Both the position numbers and the translations under genes were made by a program. The notes beneath the pieces are model-generated. The model was given only the letters and a program-made list of their open reading frames with translations, had not been told where the DNA came from and did no database searches. DNA of 64,000 bases, taken from positions 558,001-622,000 of the forward strand of contig CAVSVP010000008.1 in assembly GCA_963731125.1 (NCBI GenBank). Direction: 5' to 3'. The DNA is from CAVSVP01 sp963731125. GTDB lineage: Bacteria > Pseudomonadota > Gammaproteobacteria > Competibacterales > Competibacteraceae. Below are positions 52,301 to 61,601 of this stretch, one piece after another (position 1 is the stretch's first letter; each line of letters opens with the position of its first letter).

Positions 52301-54709
52301 ATGAATTGGTCGCTGGTCTTTACAGGCTTTGATGCCAGACAGGAAGGATTACGGGAAGCGCTTTGCACGCTAGGCAACGGGTACTTTGCCACCCGTGGAG
52401 CAGCGACTGAGGTCCAGGCAGATGCGGTTCATTATCCCGGTACTTATCTTGCCGGCGGCTACAATCGACTTACCACAGATATAGCCGGCCAAATCGTCGA
52501 AAATGAAGACCTGGTTAATGTGCCCAATTGGCTGCCGCTGAATTTCCGAATCATGGAGGGTGACTGGTTTTCCCTAGAGTCATTAGAAATCCTAGACTAT
52601 CGCCAGGAGTTGGATCTTAAGCGAGGTCTACTGACACGCACCGTGCGTTTTTGCGATTCTCTGGGAAGGCGGACCCGGCTAAGGCAACGGCGCCTCGTGC
52701 ATATGCGCTACCCGCATCTCGCGGCTATAGAGACCACTCTCAGTGCCGAGAATTGGTCGGGCCGACTGGATATCCGCAGTGCTCTAGACGGGCGGATCGG
52801 CAATACGGGCGTGATGCGCTACCGGGGCCTCAACAGCAAGCATCTGGAACCGTTGGCGGCCGATGCCTGGAGTGACGATCTGCTTTTTCTCCTGATGCAG
52901 ACCAAACAATCCAGGATAGCGATTGCCCAAGCGGCCAGAACCCGTATTTTTCGCAATGGGGCACCGATTTTTATAAAACCGACTATGGTGTGCAGCGAAC
53001 CGGGCTATGTGGCCCAGCAGTTTAGTCTGCCTATGGCAGAGGGTGAGCAGGCTACCGTGGAAAAAACCCTCGCGCTATTTACGTCCCGGGACCAGGCCAG
53101 CAGCGAATGTGCCTTGGAGGCTCGTAAAACGGTGGCGCGGGCAGGCCAGTTTGCGGAGTTGTTAGACAGTCATGCGCTAGCCTGGCAACAGCTGTGGCGT
53201 CGTTTTGATATGGAGATTGAGCTTAAGGAGACGGCAGCCTCGCAAAACGGTCATGCCGAATTGATTCTGCGGTTACATATGTTTCATTTGCTGCAGACCG
53301 CTTCGCTGAATACATTGGAGCTGGATGTCGGGGTACCGGCCCGGGGCCTACACGGGGAGGCTTACCGGGGCCATATTTTTTGGGACGAGTTGTTTATTTT
53401 TCCACTGCTCAATCTGCGCCTGCCTGAAATCACCCGCGCTCTGCTTAAATACCGCTTTCGGCGTCTGGATGAAGCGCGGGCCATGGCCCGGGAGGCGGGC
53501 TATCGAGGCGCCATGTATCCCTGGCAGAGTGGCAGCGATGGTCGTGAGGAAAGCCAGAAGCTGCATTTAAATCCTCAGTCCGGGCGCTGGATTCCAGACC
53601 GCTCTTGCCTGCAGCGTCATGTCAATGCGGCCGTTGCCTACAATATTTGGCAGTATTACCAGGTGACCGCCGATATGGAGTTCATGGCCTTTTATGGGGC
53701 CGAGATGTTCCTGGAAATTGCCCGCTTCTGGGCTAGCCTCGCCCACTATAACGAGCGGCTAGATCGTTATGAAATTCTTGGGGTGATGGGACCGGATGAG
53801 TACCACGACGGATATCCCGATGTCGAAGAAGGTGGATTGAACAATAATGCCTACACCAATGTCATGGCGGTGTGGGTGTTAAGCGAGGCCCTCGATTTAC
53901 TCAAGCGGCTTCCCGACGAGCGCTGCCAAGAATTGCGGGAAATGTTGGGGTTAAGCCAGGAAGAATTGGCGCTATGGGACACGATCAGCCGCAAGATGCG
54001 CTTGGTGTTTCACAGCGATGAGATCATCAGCCAGTTTGAAGGTTACGAGCAACTCCAGGACTTCGACTGGCCGGCGTATCGAAAAAAGTACGGCGATATT
54101 CAGCGCTTGGATCGCATTCTGGAAGCTGAGGGTGATTCGCCCAACCGCTATCAGGTTTCCAAACAAGCCGATGTATTGATGTTATTTTATTTGTTCTCGG
54201 CCGATAAACTCAGCCAGCTGTTTGCCCGTCTCGGTTACGCTTTTACCCACGCGACGATACCCAAAAATGTCAATTATTATATTAAGCACAGTTCTCACGG
54301 TTCAACATTGAGCCGCGTCGTGCATTCCTGGGTATTGGCACGCTGGCATCGCGCCGAATCGTGGAAGTTGTTTACCGAAGCCCTGGAGAGCGATGTGGCG
54401 GATGTACAGGGCGGCACGACGCCCGAAGGTATCCACTTAGGGGCAATGGCGGGCACGGTGGATGTGGTCCAGCGCTGCTACGCGGGGATCGCCATCCACG
54501 ACGATGTGCTCTGTTTTGACCCCTTGTTGCCCCATGAAGTCGCGCGTCTGAAAATGCGTCTTCACTACCGTGGTCATAATTTGGATCTGCAAATCATGGA
54601 TGGCACGTTACGGATAACCGTGGGCAGATCTCCTGCGAGTGCAATTAGAATCGGTGTTGGGGGAGCATACTATGAACTCAGAGGTGGCGAAATCCGTGAA
54701 TTTACCTAA
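52301..54709 (+). CDS. Glycoside hydrolase family 65 (maltose/trehalose-type phosphorylase)
   Basis: The 802-residue protein has an N-terminal beta-sandwich (FDARQEGLREALCTLGNGYF), a helical linker, and an (alpha/alpha)6 catalytic barrel (RGLHGEAYRGHIFWDELFIF, IPDRSCLQRHVNAAVAYNIW). The general acid is Glu500 in GVMGPDEYHDGYPDV. The phosphate-binding HSSHGSTLSRVVHSW supports a phosphorylase rather than a hydrolase. A C-terminal beta domain ends the chain. It would reversibly split an alpha-glucoside (maltose, trehalose or kojibiose) to beta-glucose 1-phosphate; which one is not clear. GTAGGAG precedes the ATG. It stands alone next to IS630. Confidence 0.92.
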   Translation: MNWSLVFTGFDARQEGLREALCTLGNGYFATRGAATEVQADAVHYPGTYLAGGYNRLTTDIAGQIVENEDLVNVPNWLPLNFRIMEGDWFSLESLEILDYRQELDLKRGLLTRTVRFCDSLGRRTRLRQRRLVHMRYPHLAAIETTLSAENWSGRLDIRSALDGRIGNTGVMRYRGLNSKHLEPLAADAWSDDLLFLLMQTKQSRIAIAQAARTRIFRNGAPIFIKPTMVCSEPGYVAQQFSLPMAEGEQATVEKTLALFTSRDQASSECALEARKTVARAGQFAELLDSHALAWQQLWRRFDMEIELKETAASQNGHAELILRLHMFHLLQTASLNTLELDVGVPARGLHGEAYRGHIFWDELFIFPLLNLRLPEITRALLKYRFRRLDEARAMAREAGYRGAMYPWQSGSDGREESQKLHLNPQSGRWIPDRSCLQRHVNAAVAYNIWQYYQVTADMEFMAFYGAEMFLEIARFWASLAHYNERLDRYEILGVMGPDEYHDGYPDVEEGGLNNNAYTNVMAVWVLSEALDLLKRLPDERCQELREMLGLSQEELALWDTISRKMRLVFHSDEIISQFEGYEQLQDFDWPAYRKKYGDIQRLDRILEAEGDSPNRYQVSKQADVLMLFYLFSADKLSQLFARLGYAFTHATIPKNVNYYIKHSSHGSTLSRVVHSWVLARWHRAESWKLFTEALESDVADVQGGTTPEGIHLGAMAGTVDVVQRCYAGIAIHDDVLCFDPLLPHEVARLKMRLHYRGHNLDLQIMDGTLRITVGRSPASAIRIGVGGAYYELRGGEIREFT

Positions 54710-55157
54710 CGGGTTAACAGACTAAGGTAAGTCTTTATGATCTAATGCGCAAAGCATCCATTCCCGTGCGCGTTCGTTCCATGTTGTTGTATTGGGAGCG
54801 CATTGGGTAAAAGACTCGAAGTTTTTGCCGGGCACTTTGGGAAGCGCTTGATGATCCGCCGGACATATTCTTTTTAATGGCAGGCGGCAAGGCTGCCATG
54901 TGCCAGTCCGCAGGTAAGTTGACACAATTGTTTTCATAAGCTTCGCCCTAAGGCTCTAAAAACCAGTAGAATTCCTTCCGTAGGGACGTCAAAGAGTCAC
55001 GTCTAGCAAGCCACGTTTAGCATGGACCGAGATAACGTGCAGCGCAGACCGCTGGAAATAAAAATAAAGACATTGCAGTGGGCTATAGTCATGATTGGGA
55101 CGCTGCAAGTGCTCTGGGTACTAACTCACTCGATACGTTGAGCGCTCGGTAAACCTT
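54710..55157. other. Intergenic region between the GH65 and histidine kinase genes
   Basis: No established gene. A 71-codon minus frame (54722-54937) shows no family features. A 39-codon plus frame at 55022-55141 is listed separately because it encodes one hydrophobic helix. Confidence 0.5.
55022..55141 (+). CDS. Possible 39-aa membrane peptide
   Basis: The frame MDRDNVQRRPLEIKIKTLQW then AIVMIGTLQVLWVLTHSIR gives a basic N-terminus and one hydrophobic segment, ending 16 bases before the histidine kinase start. No ribosome-binding site is seen. It could be a small membrane protein or chance. Confidence 0.25.
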   Translation: MDRDNVQRRPLEIKIKTLQWAIVMIGTLQVLWVLTHSIR

Positions 55158-56621
55158 ATGTTACACCATGTGAAAGCTATCCTTGGGATATCCCTCATTG
55201 GGATCGTCCCGCTTCTCCTTCTGGTAGTAAGCTGTCTTGGCATGCTACGCGAGTCTTATGAATACGCTTTGCGAGATCGTGCCGTTACCCTCGTAATGGA
55301 GCGCGCTGAGAATATTGAGAAAAGAGACTTGACGACAGGTTCGCCGATGCTAGCAAGTTTTGTCGCCGAGTTGCTCGATAAACCGGATTTTATCTACGTG
55401 CGAGTGGTAAACGACGGCATTGTGCTGGCGAAGGGTGGTGCCGCTGAGGCTTTGGCACGCCCTTTTGTCGTTGATCAGCGTCTGGATCGCGTGGAGGATG
55501 GCGTTTTTGATGTGGCGCTAGAGCTTGCCATCGCAGGTTATCCTCACGGCCGTATCGAAGTGGGCTTAACGCCAGCCATTGTGCAGCAGGCATTGCGCTC
55601 CGCACACAGTGAAATGCTGGGCTACGCCGGCTTAGCCTTCGGTATCACACTGGTGTTGGCATTACTGCTGGTTATCGGTTTGCGACGGTATTTATTAACG
55701 CCTTTTATGACATTGGCCAACGAGGCAGGAATTGAAAGCAGTGTCGTAGGTCCTCAGCCAAGCAGCAAGTGGTCCTGCGTCAGTGGAATTTCCAGCGCTG
55801 TTTATGGTGCAAACATTGCGTCTGAAGAGAGAGAGTCTCTAAAGGTATATGCTCGTGTGTCGCAGATACTGCAAACGCAGCGTCCGCTCAAGAAACGCTT
55901 GCAAGCCGTGCTGGCTTGCTTAACGCGGGTGACGGGAGTGGCTCTCCGCAACAAGGCCTGTATTTTGTTTTATCGGCAGGCAGCAGCTTCTCTGGATCCT
56001 TTCCTAACCCATCCTGCCTGCGATTGGCAGAGTACACCCACGGCGCAGCATTTCACGTATTTATACAGTTTATCCATGACACCTCCTGGCGCCGGTGAAA
56101 TACTCCTTTCCGATATTTCACCCTTCCTCCCGGATCGCGTGGACGCTCATCGGTTTGGTCATTATGCGATACCGATTAGACACAACGACATCCTGTTCGG
56201 CATGCTTTTCTTTCTGACGAAATCCTCCCCTCGCCGTTCCCATAGCCGGCTCATCATGCTGCGGTTGATTGGTGAAATGTTGGGTTTTGCCATTGCTCAT
56301 GACCAACTACAACAAGAGCTTACCATGCTGCGCAAGGTAGCCGGAGAGATGGCTGAGGTAAAATTTCATTTTTGGGCCAACGTCAATCATGAAATCCGCA
56401 CGCCAATGAATGGCGTACTGGGCATGCTGGATTTGCTGGATGACACTGAACTGGCGCCGACTCAGCGAGAACACCTGAAAACCGCTTATCGTTCCGCAAA
56501 GCGGCTACTTAAGGTGATCGACGACGTGCTAGACTTCTCAAAGCCTGAGACAAGCAAGCGGTGCAAAGGTGGTGTTAACTTGCACTTAACCAAAGTGTAC
56601 CAGGCTTCTCCTCCCTGTTGA
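55158..56621 (+). pseudogene. BarA-like sensor histidine kinase truncated after HisKA
   Basis: The 487-residue frame has two membrane helices (ILGISLIGIVPLLLLVVSCL and LGYAGLAFGITLVLALLLVI) around a periplasmic sensor. A GAF-like region follows, then a HisKA domain with the H-box NHEIRTPMNGVLGMLDLL. After LKVIDDVLDFSKPE the sequence changes to an unrelated tail (TSKRCKGGVNLHLTKVYQAS) and stops. The HATPase and any receiver or HPt domains are missing and not found downstream. It cannot autophosphorylate by itself; it may be a decayed gene or a dimerising sensor fragment. Confidence 0.8.
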
Positions 56622-56774
56622 CCGGGCGCCGCATAAGGACCTTAGCCGCAAAAAATTTACCTGATGAGGGGCGCTGCTGCTTAGCGGGTACGCAATCCTC
56701 ATCCACAGTGGTGAATGGCTTCTGTCCTAGCGTATGGTGCAAGGAAATTTCGCGGTTGAGATAGGTTTCTTGCT

Positions 56775-56798
56775 AAACTGTTTGTTAATAAACAGTTT
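56775..56798. promoter_or_regulatory. Perfect palindrome (possible operator)
   Basis: AAACTGTTT and AAACAGTTT flank a six-base spacer (GTTAAT), about 60 bases before the BPSS1780-type gene start. It could be a dimeric regulator site or a leader hairpin; no T-run follows. Confidence 0.35.
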
Positions 56799-56856
56799 GG
56801 GCTTACCTGGATTTACATGGGTAAGTGATTTAGCGGTGGCTAACAGGAGGCACGTT

Positions 56857-57615
56857 GTGAAGGCAAGGCGGGTAGCGGCTGGTCGTGGTTGGGAGTGGCT
56901 GGTGGAAGGCTGGAAGCTGTTTCTTAAAGCGCCGGGAATGTGGATTCTCATGTTGCTGATTTATTTTGCTATTAGCCTGGTGCTCTCCTTTATCCCCTTT
57001 GTCGGTTCCTTGGCCAATACGTTAATTACGCCGGCGCTAATGGGGGGCATGGTTTACGGTGCGGCAGCACTGGCGCGGGGGGATGCATTACTTGCGTCCC
57101 ATCTCTTCCAGGCTTTTCAGGAACAGAAGCGGCTTGGTCCAATGCTGACACTGGGTGCGCTGCTATTGATAGGTTATATCATCATCGGGTTGGTGATAGC
57201 CAGTTTTGCCACAGGCGTGATGGTGGGCGAGGGAGATAGTCCGGCAATGACGGAAGAGATGGTAATGAAAGCGCTGCAGGGCGTGGGTGGGGTCGCTGTG
57301 TTAATGGTGCTTCTGCTTGCCGTCTTGCTCACCATGGCTATGTTTTATGCGGTGCCTTTGGTCCTGCTAGACGGCATGGCGCCCTGGTCAGCCGTTCAGA
57401 ACAGCGTGGCAGGCTGTTTTGCCAATTTTCTGCCCTTTCTGATTTTTGGGTTCGTGTATTTGCTGCTGGCCTTTCTGGCTGCGATTCCTTTCGGGCTCGG
57501 CTTTTTGGTGCTGGGCCCGGTGACTTTCGGCGCTATTTATGCCAGTTACGTGGATGTGTTTGCTAACCGAGAGATAGATCAGCTTGAACCGCCTTCATCG
57601 CAAGCTAAGTTTTAG
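56857..57615 (+). CDS. BPSS1780-family membrane protein
   Basis: The 252-residue protein begins VKARRVAAGRGWEWLVEGWK then LFLKAPGMWILMLLIY, the family N-terminus. About six hydrophobic helices follow, with a loop ALARGDALLASHLFQAFQEQ. The start is GTG at 56857 with AGGAGG 6 bases upstream; the longer frame to 56734 lacks a signal. Function is unknown. Confidence 0.85.
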   Translation: MKARRVAAGRGWEWLVEGWKLFLKAPGMWILMLLIYFAISLVLSFIPFVGSLANTLITPALMGGMVYGAAALARGDALLASHLFQAFQEQKRLGPMLTLGALLLIGYIIIGLVIASFATGVMVGEGDSPAMTEEMVMKALQGVGGVAVLMVLLLAVLLTMAMFYAVPLVLLDGMAPWSAVQNSVAGCFANFLPFLIFGFVYLLLAFLAAIPFGLGFLVLGPVTFGAIYASYVDVFANREIDQLEPPSSQAKF

Positions 57616-58079
57616 CAAATTGCCGGATTATCTAACTCAGCGAATCCGCTCAAGCGTGCATCGCCTTGACCGAAACGACAGATGCACGCTTATCCCATAG
57701 CGCATCAGTGATGCCGAAATCAAACGCTGCAGAGAAGCGCGGGCAGCAAAATCTCTCGAAAAAGACGCTTTGCAGTCACCGTTTCAATGGCTAGAATGTT
57801 AATTGATAATGGATGTTGCGGATATCGGCAGAGCGACTGAGATTATATTCCCCTGAAATATGTAAAAATGGAAAAATGGAGGTTCATAGGATGGGCGGAT
57901 AGGCTATGATTACGGAAAGACATAAGATTTCGTCAGGATGATAAAGTAGGAGATTTATGCAGCCTCAACCGGTTGCTCGGCATGGTGGCGGAATCGTAAG
58001 CCATCGGTAAGCCATCGCGAGCAAATCATATGCCCGGATGTTGGGGCGGAATGGGGCTATTTTACGATTAAGGGAATGC
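57616..58079. other. Intergenic region upstream of the GGDEF gene
   Basis: No gene seen beyond very short frames. It has an 11-bp inverted repeat (AAGCGTGCATC 57652-57662, GATGCACGCTT 57681-57691) shortly after the BPSS1780-type stop, which may end that transcript, and an 11-base direct repeat GTAAGCCATCG near 57996-58018. Confidence 0.5.
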
Positions 58080-58991
58080 ATGAAAATCGTAATTGTCGAT
58101 GATTCCTCGATCAACCTTATGTTGATCAAGGCTTATCTTAAGAAGCTCGAAAATACCGAACTTTTTACGTTTACCAACCCCAGACAAGCGCTCGCCTGGT
58201 GCAACGCTAGCGATCCTGATATGATTCTGGTGGATTATCTGATGCCGGATTTAGATGGTCTGGAGTTTATCAAGCGTATCCGCGAAAAGCCGGCCCTGGC
58301 GGAAGTGCCTCTGCTGATGGTCACGGCCTACCACGAAAAAAAAAATGTCCTTTATGAGGCCTTACGGCAAGGGGCGAATGACTTTCTTACCCAGCCCGTC
58401 GACCCCATTGAATTGGAGGCCCGCACTCGGAATATGTTAAAACTGCGCGCGCGTGCACTCGCCCTGGCGGAAGCGAATGCACGATTGCAGGAACTGGCGA
58501 CACTGGATGCCTTGACCAATGTTTACAACCGGCGGCATTTCCTGGAACTGGCCAACAAAGAATTCGCCCGCGCCCGGCGTTATCAAACGCCGTTATCCAT
58601 TATCATGCTGGATGTGGACCGCTTTAAGCAAATCAACGATAGCTACGGCCACGCGGGTGGAGACGAAATGCTGAAAGCGCTGGCGCAGCTCTGTTGCGGA
58701 GAAATTCGTGAAATAGACGTGTTTGGCCGCATCGGCGGTGAAGAATTCGCCATTTGCCTGCCGGGGACGCCGCTTAGCGATGCTCAGCAGGTAGCTGAGC
58801 GCCTGCGCTGTTCCATAGCGACCGCTGAGGTTCCTCTCGAAGGCGCTCAGGCAACCTTTACCATCAGCCTAGGGGTAGCGGAATTCCATAACGGAGACAA
58901 GGACTTTGCAATCCTGCTAAGACGGGCAGATTTGGCACTCTATGAAGCCAAGGAGATGGGTCGTAATCAGGTTGTCGTGCAGCAAAAATGA
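58080..58991 (+). CDS. Response regulator diguanylate cyclase (REC-GGDEF)
   Basis: The 303-residue protein has a receiver domain (IVIVDDSSINLMLIKAYL, phospho-acceptor Asp in DMILVDYLMPDLDG, Lys in QPVDPIE region partly altered) and a GGDEF domain with intact active site RIGGEEFAIC. The inhibitory I-site RxxD (REID) lies exactly five residues before GGEEF. It makes cyclic di-GMP from two GTP under phosphorylation control. The ATG at 58080 has AAGGGA upstream. The truncated histidine kinase nearby may once have been its partner, which is inference. Confidence 0.93.
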   Translation: MKIVIVDDSSINLMLIKAYLKKLENTELFTFTNPRQALAWCNASDPDMILVDYLMPDLDGLEFIKRIREKPALAEVPLLMVTAYHEKKNVLYEALRQGANDFLTQPVDPIELEARTRNMLKLRARALALAEANARLQELATLDALTNVYNRRHFLELANKEFARARRYQTPLSIIMLDVDRFKQINDSYGHAGGDEMLKALAQLCCGEIREIDVFGRIGGEEFAICLPGTPLSDAQQVAERLRCSIATAEVPLEGAQATFTISLGVAEFHNGDKDFAILLRRADLALYEAKEMGRNQVVVQQK

Positions 58992-59008
58992 TGCGCTTTC
59001 TACGCGTC

Positions 59009-59090
59009 GTCTAACGGATCGGAGCTGAAGTCATTTTGTTTCGTTTATCTCTGCATGCCGAACGTTTGAAATCAGCTGCGCCGTTCCAGC
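59009..59090 (-). other. attC-like site after brnA (degenerate)
   Basis: On the minus strand the element ends with the core GTTAGAC (59009-59015) and has imperfect arms AGCTGATTTCA and TGACTTCAGCT. The opposite core is degenerate (GGAAC). It starts 12 bases after the brnA stop, where a cassette attC is expected. Confidence 0.4.
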
Positions 59091-59101
59091 GCTGGCGGGA
59101 T

Positions 59102-59335
59102 TTACTTGTTGGAAGCTGATTGCTCCAGACGTTCAGCCAACCAAACCTTGATGATTGATTGACGCGTTACACCGAGCCGGCGGGCTTCCCTATCTAGGGA
59201 TTCGATCATCCAAATGGGAAAATCGACATTGATTCTCTTTTGTTTCTGAAGAGGTCGACGGGCCTTAGATAGATCAAGTGCGTCGGTAACATTGTTGCCA
59301 ATGTCAAAGTCGGAATCGAATTTTTTAGCTTTCAT
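59102..59335 (-). CDS. brnA: BrnA-type ribbon-helix-helix antitoxin
   Basis: The 77-residue protein has a C-terminal RHH domain: RINVDFPIWMIESLDREARR then LGVTRQSIIKVWLAERLE, the BrnA/CopG antitoxin pattern. The N-terminal part (KKFDSDFDIGNNVTDALDLS) is the toxin-neutralising region. It overlaps the brnT end by 11 bases. BrnA binds and inhibits BrnT and represses the operon. Confidence 0.9.
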   Translation of the reverse strand: MKAKKFDSDFDIGNNVTDALDLSKARRPLQKQKRINVDFPIWMIESLDREARRLGVTRQSIIKVWLAERLEQSASNK

Positions 59336-59561
59336 AGATGGCTATCTCTTCTGTCCTAGAACGCCGAACGGAAATGATCCGGATATTGTCCTCTCGGGGA
59401 GTTACGACCGCTGACCAGTGTTTTCCCTCAATACGGCCGATAACTAGGAATCTCGGCTCTAGGAGCGTCCGCTGGAGCGCCTTGTTCGGCGGTTTCCCTT
59501 CATGAGCCTTACATACCTCTTCATAGGCTAACTTATATTGATCCGGGATGTGATTGGACAT
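59325..59561 (-). CDS. brnT: BrnT-type ribonuclease toxin with an unusual N-terminus
   Basis: The C-terminal half (EPRFLVIGRIEGKHWSAVVT, IRIISVRRSRTEEIAIYE) matches BrnT, the RelE-fold RNase toxin. The normal N-terminus (FEWDxxKxxxNxxKHGVxF) is missing. Instead residues lead through GKPPNKALQRTLLEP, whose DNA is the 5' half of an attC-like sequence. The ATG at 59561 has GAGG 6 bases upstream; 59564 and TTG 59573 are alternatives. Activity is uncertain because catalytic N-terminal residues may be lost. Confidence 0.75.
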   Translation of the reverse strand: MSNHIPDQYKLAYEEVCKAHEGKPPNKALQRTLLEPRFLVIGRIEGKHWSAVVTPREDNIRIISVRRSRTEEIAIYES

Positions 59562-59614
59562 CATGCGCCTCAATTTCTGCTGCAGATTGTTCCCTTGCTC
59601 GGTTCAGTTTAGTG

Positions 59615-59686
59615 GCCTAACGACATTGCTAACCGGCGGCAATGAAGCGCAGCGGAATTGCCGTCAGGTGCAGCGCCTTGTTATGT
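59615..59686 (-). other. Integron attC recombination site
   Basis: On the minus strand the 72-bp element runs from ACATAAC through AAGGCGCTGCACCTGACGG to the core GTTAGGC. An internal stem CGGCAAT/ATTGCCG is present. This is the structure of proteobacterial attC sites. No integron integrase is in the window. Confidence 0.6.
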
Positions 59687-59737
59687 GTTGATCGCACTTC
59701 CTTATTTTTGACTTCGTGTATTCTCATCATTGAGAAA

Positions 59738-60868
59738 AAGGGGGTGTCCATCTGAGTGCTGTAACCGCTACAGGTTGTGGTCTCGCCAGGGGTGTCCTGG
59801 GGATGTGCCAGTAATTGACGACGGGTTTGTGCGGTGTTTCCTAGGTGGCCGAGGTTTTGTAAGCTTAGGCGAGGGGTTTACGACGAGGGATCGATAGGAC
59901 ACGGGCTCCACTTGGACCGCCTGCTCGAGAAGACGCCGAAAGAGCAGACCGCGGAACTCTGAGCGGCGGCGGTTGAAGCGAAAGGCAAACTCGTTGAGAT
60001 ACGCTTGGCGGTGGTCTGCCTCCACGGCCCCTTGATGAGTCCCGAGCAGCCATCGTTTGAGCAGGCTTGCGACGCGATGAACGCCGGGCAAGGATACGTG
60101 GGCCGGGTCGTTGGATGTGGCCACGGGATGGGGATCGTGCAGGTAGTCGTGGCCAACGGCCAGCGGGTAAGGTGACAAACCGTCGGTGACCACGACGGAG
60201 CCTGACATTACGCAGTCGAGCAGAAACAAGCGGAGTGTCGACGCCTGAGCGTTGGCAATGACCCGCAGACGGCACCGGCCGAAGCCCTTGGGGCTGAGCA
60301 ACTCAACGGCTACCGCAACGAGTGTCTTGCCCTCCGCGCCTCGTCCGCGCTTCCCGTGTCGAATACCGCCAATGAACGTCTCGTCGACCTCGACCGTTCC
60401 AGTGAGCCGATCACGGCCAGGGCGCCCCATCGCCGCTCGGAAGCGGTGCAGCATAGTCCAAACCGTTTGGTAAGAACCGAAGCCGAGGAGTCTATGGAGG
60501 GTTTTGGCCGAGACGCCGTTCTTTGCGGTAGTCATGTACCATGCGGCGGCGAACCACACCGTGAGCGGGGTGCGGGTACCGTGGAAGATGGTGCCTGCGG
60601 TCACCGATATCCGCTGCTGGCAGCGTTCACACCAGAATCGCCCGTCGCCCATCCGCCAACGACCTGGAGTCTCACACCGCGGGCATACGAAACCGTGGGG
60701 CCAGCGAAGCCACTCAAGGTAGTCGAGACAAGCGGCGTCGTCTGGGAACCACGCCCGCAGCTCCGCATAACTGGGTGGATGGTCGCGTCCTGCTCGCAGA
60801 TGGGAGACAGGCATTAGTGTCGGCATCCCTATATCTTGTACCTACAGCACTCAGATGGACACCCCCTT
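59738..60868 (-). mobile_element. IS1595-family insertion sequence
   Basis: Inverted repeats AAGGGGGTGTCCATCTGAGT (continuing GCTGTA) bound a 1131-bp element, and the 8-bp target duplication TTGAGAAA is at 59730-59737 and 60869-60876. Both fit IS1595. It sits about 50 bases from the attC site. Confidence 0.92.
59768..60826 (-). CDS. IS1595-family (ISXO2-like) transposase
   Basis: The 352-residue transposase has an N-terminal zinc ribbon (CPRCETPGRWRMGDGRFWC, CQQR) and the ISXO2-like DDE region TVEVDETFIGGIRHGKRGRG, VVTDGLSPYP and FRFNRRRSEFRGLLFRRLLE. It appears intact. Confidence 0.92.
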   Translation of the reverse strand: MPTLMPVSHLRAGRDHPPSYAELRAWFPDDAACLDYLEWLRWPHGFVCPRCETPGRWRMGDGRFWCERCQQRISVTAGTIFHGTRTPLTVWFAAAWYMTTAKNGVSAKTLHRLLGFGSYQTVWTMLHRFRAAMGRPGRDRLTGTVEVDETFIGGIRHGKRGRGAEGKTLVAVAVELLSPKGFGRCRLRVIANAQASTLRLFLLDCVMSGSVVVTDGLSPYPLAVGHDYLHDPHPVATSNDPAHVSLPGVHRVASLLKRWLLGTHQGAVEADHRQAYLNEFAFRFNRRRSEFRGLLFRRLLEQAVQVEPVSYRSLVVNPSPKLTKPRPPRKHRTNPSSITGTSPGHPWRDHNL

Positions 60869-60884
60869 TTGAGAAAACATCTAT

Positions 60885-61601
60885 TTACTCCCTCCATGCT
60901 TCTGCAGCCAATGGCAGCTCGTTAAGTTCCGCTCGGGCTTCGCGCCATGTTGGGAAATGGTCAGTAAGCAACGAAATAAAACGGTCACTGTGAGTTGGCT
61001 CGGCCAGGTGGAGCATCTCATGCACGACAACGTATTCGATCAGATCCTTGGGTTTTTTTACGAGTTCGGTATTTAACCTAATGTGCCCCGCTTTGTGATT
61101 GCAGCTTCCCCACTTGGTTTTCATCCGTTGGAGGAAATAGGCCGTGACCTGCACACCAAGCTTTGGCTCCCATTTGTTAATAAACGCTGGGATCAACTCA
61201 TGTAAAAGGGACTTGTGCCATTCGTTGATAACCGAAGCTCGTTTAACATGATCACTGCCAGGCCGCACGCTAAGGGTTATCCGTTTATGGTCGACCGTTA
61301 CGGAGGGCTTGGCGTCGCTTTCGATCACTGTCAGCAGATGTCGGCGACCCCAGAGATAATGGCTTTCCCGTTCGATGAATTCCCGTGGTGTTTCCCGAGC
61401 CTGATTGCGCAGCTTTTCCTGCTGCTCACGTATCCAACTGAGCCTTGTAATGGCATAGGCCCGGGCCACTTCAAGGCGCGTTTCTGTAGGGGCGGATAAC
61501 GTAACACGGCCCTTTGGCGGATGAACGGAAAGGTGGACATTCTTGATGTCCTTTCGCGTCACCGCAATTGAAATATCACCTATCTGAATAATCTCAGTCA
61601 T
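60885..61601 (-). CDS. YgjP-like M48-type metallopeptidase
   Basis: The 238-residue protein is of the YgjP/DUF45 family: LSAPTETRLEVARAYAITRL near the N-terminus, KTKWGSCNHKAGHIRLNTEL, and the zinc motif VVVHEMLHLAEPTHSDRF (HExxH plus a third His). Members are often encoded with type I restriction genes; their role is unknown. Its ATG overlaps the hsdR stop (ATGA, 61598-61601), so translation is coupled. Confidence 0.92.
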   Translation of the reverse strand: MTEIIQIGDISIAVTRKDIKNVHLSVHPPKGRVTLSAPTETRLEVARAYAITRLSWIREQQEKLRNQARETPREFIERESHYLWGRRHLLTVIESDAKPSVTVDHKRITLSVRPGSDHVKRASVINEWHKSLLHELIPAFINKWEPKLGVQVTAYFLQRMKTKWGSCNHKAGHIRLNTELVKKPKDLIEYVVVHEMLHLAEPTHSDRFISLLTDHFPTWREARAELNELPLAAEAWRE

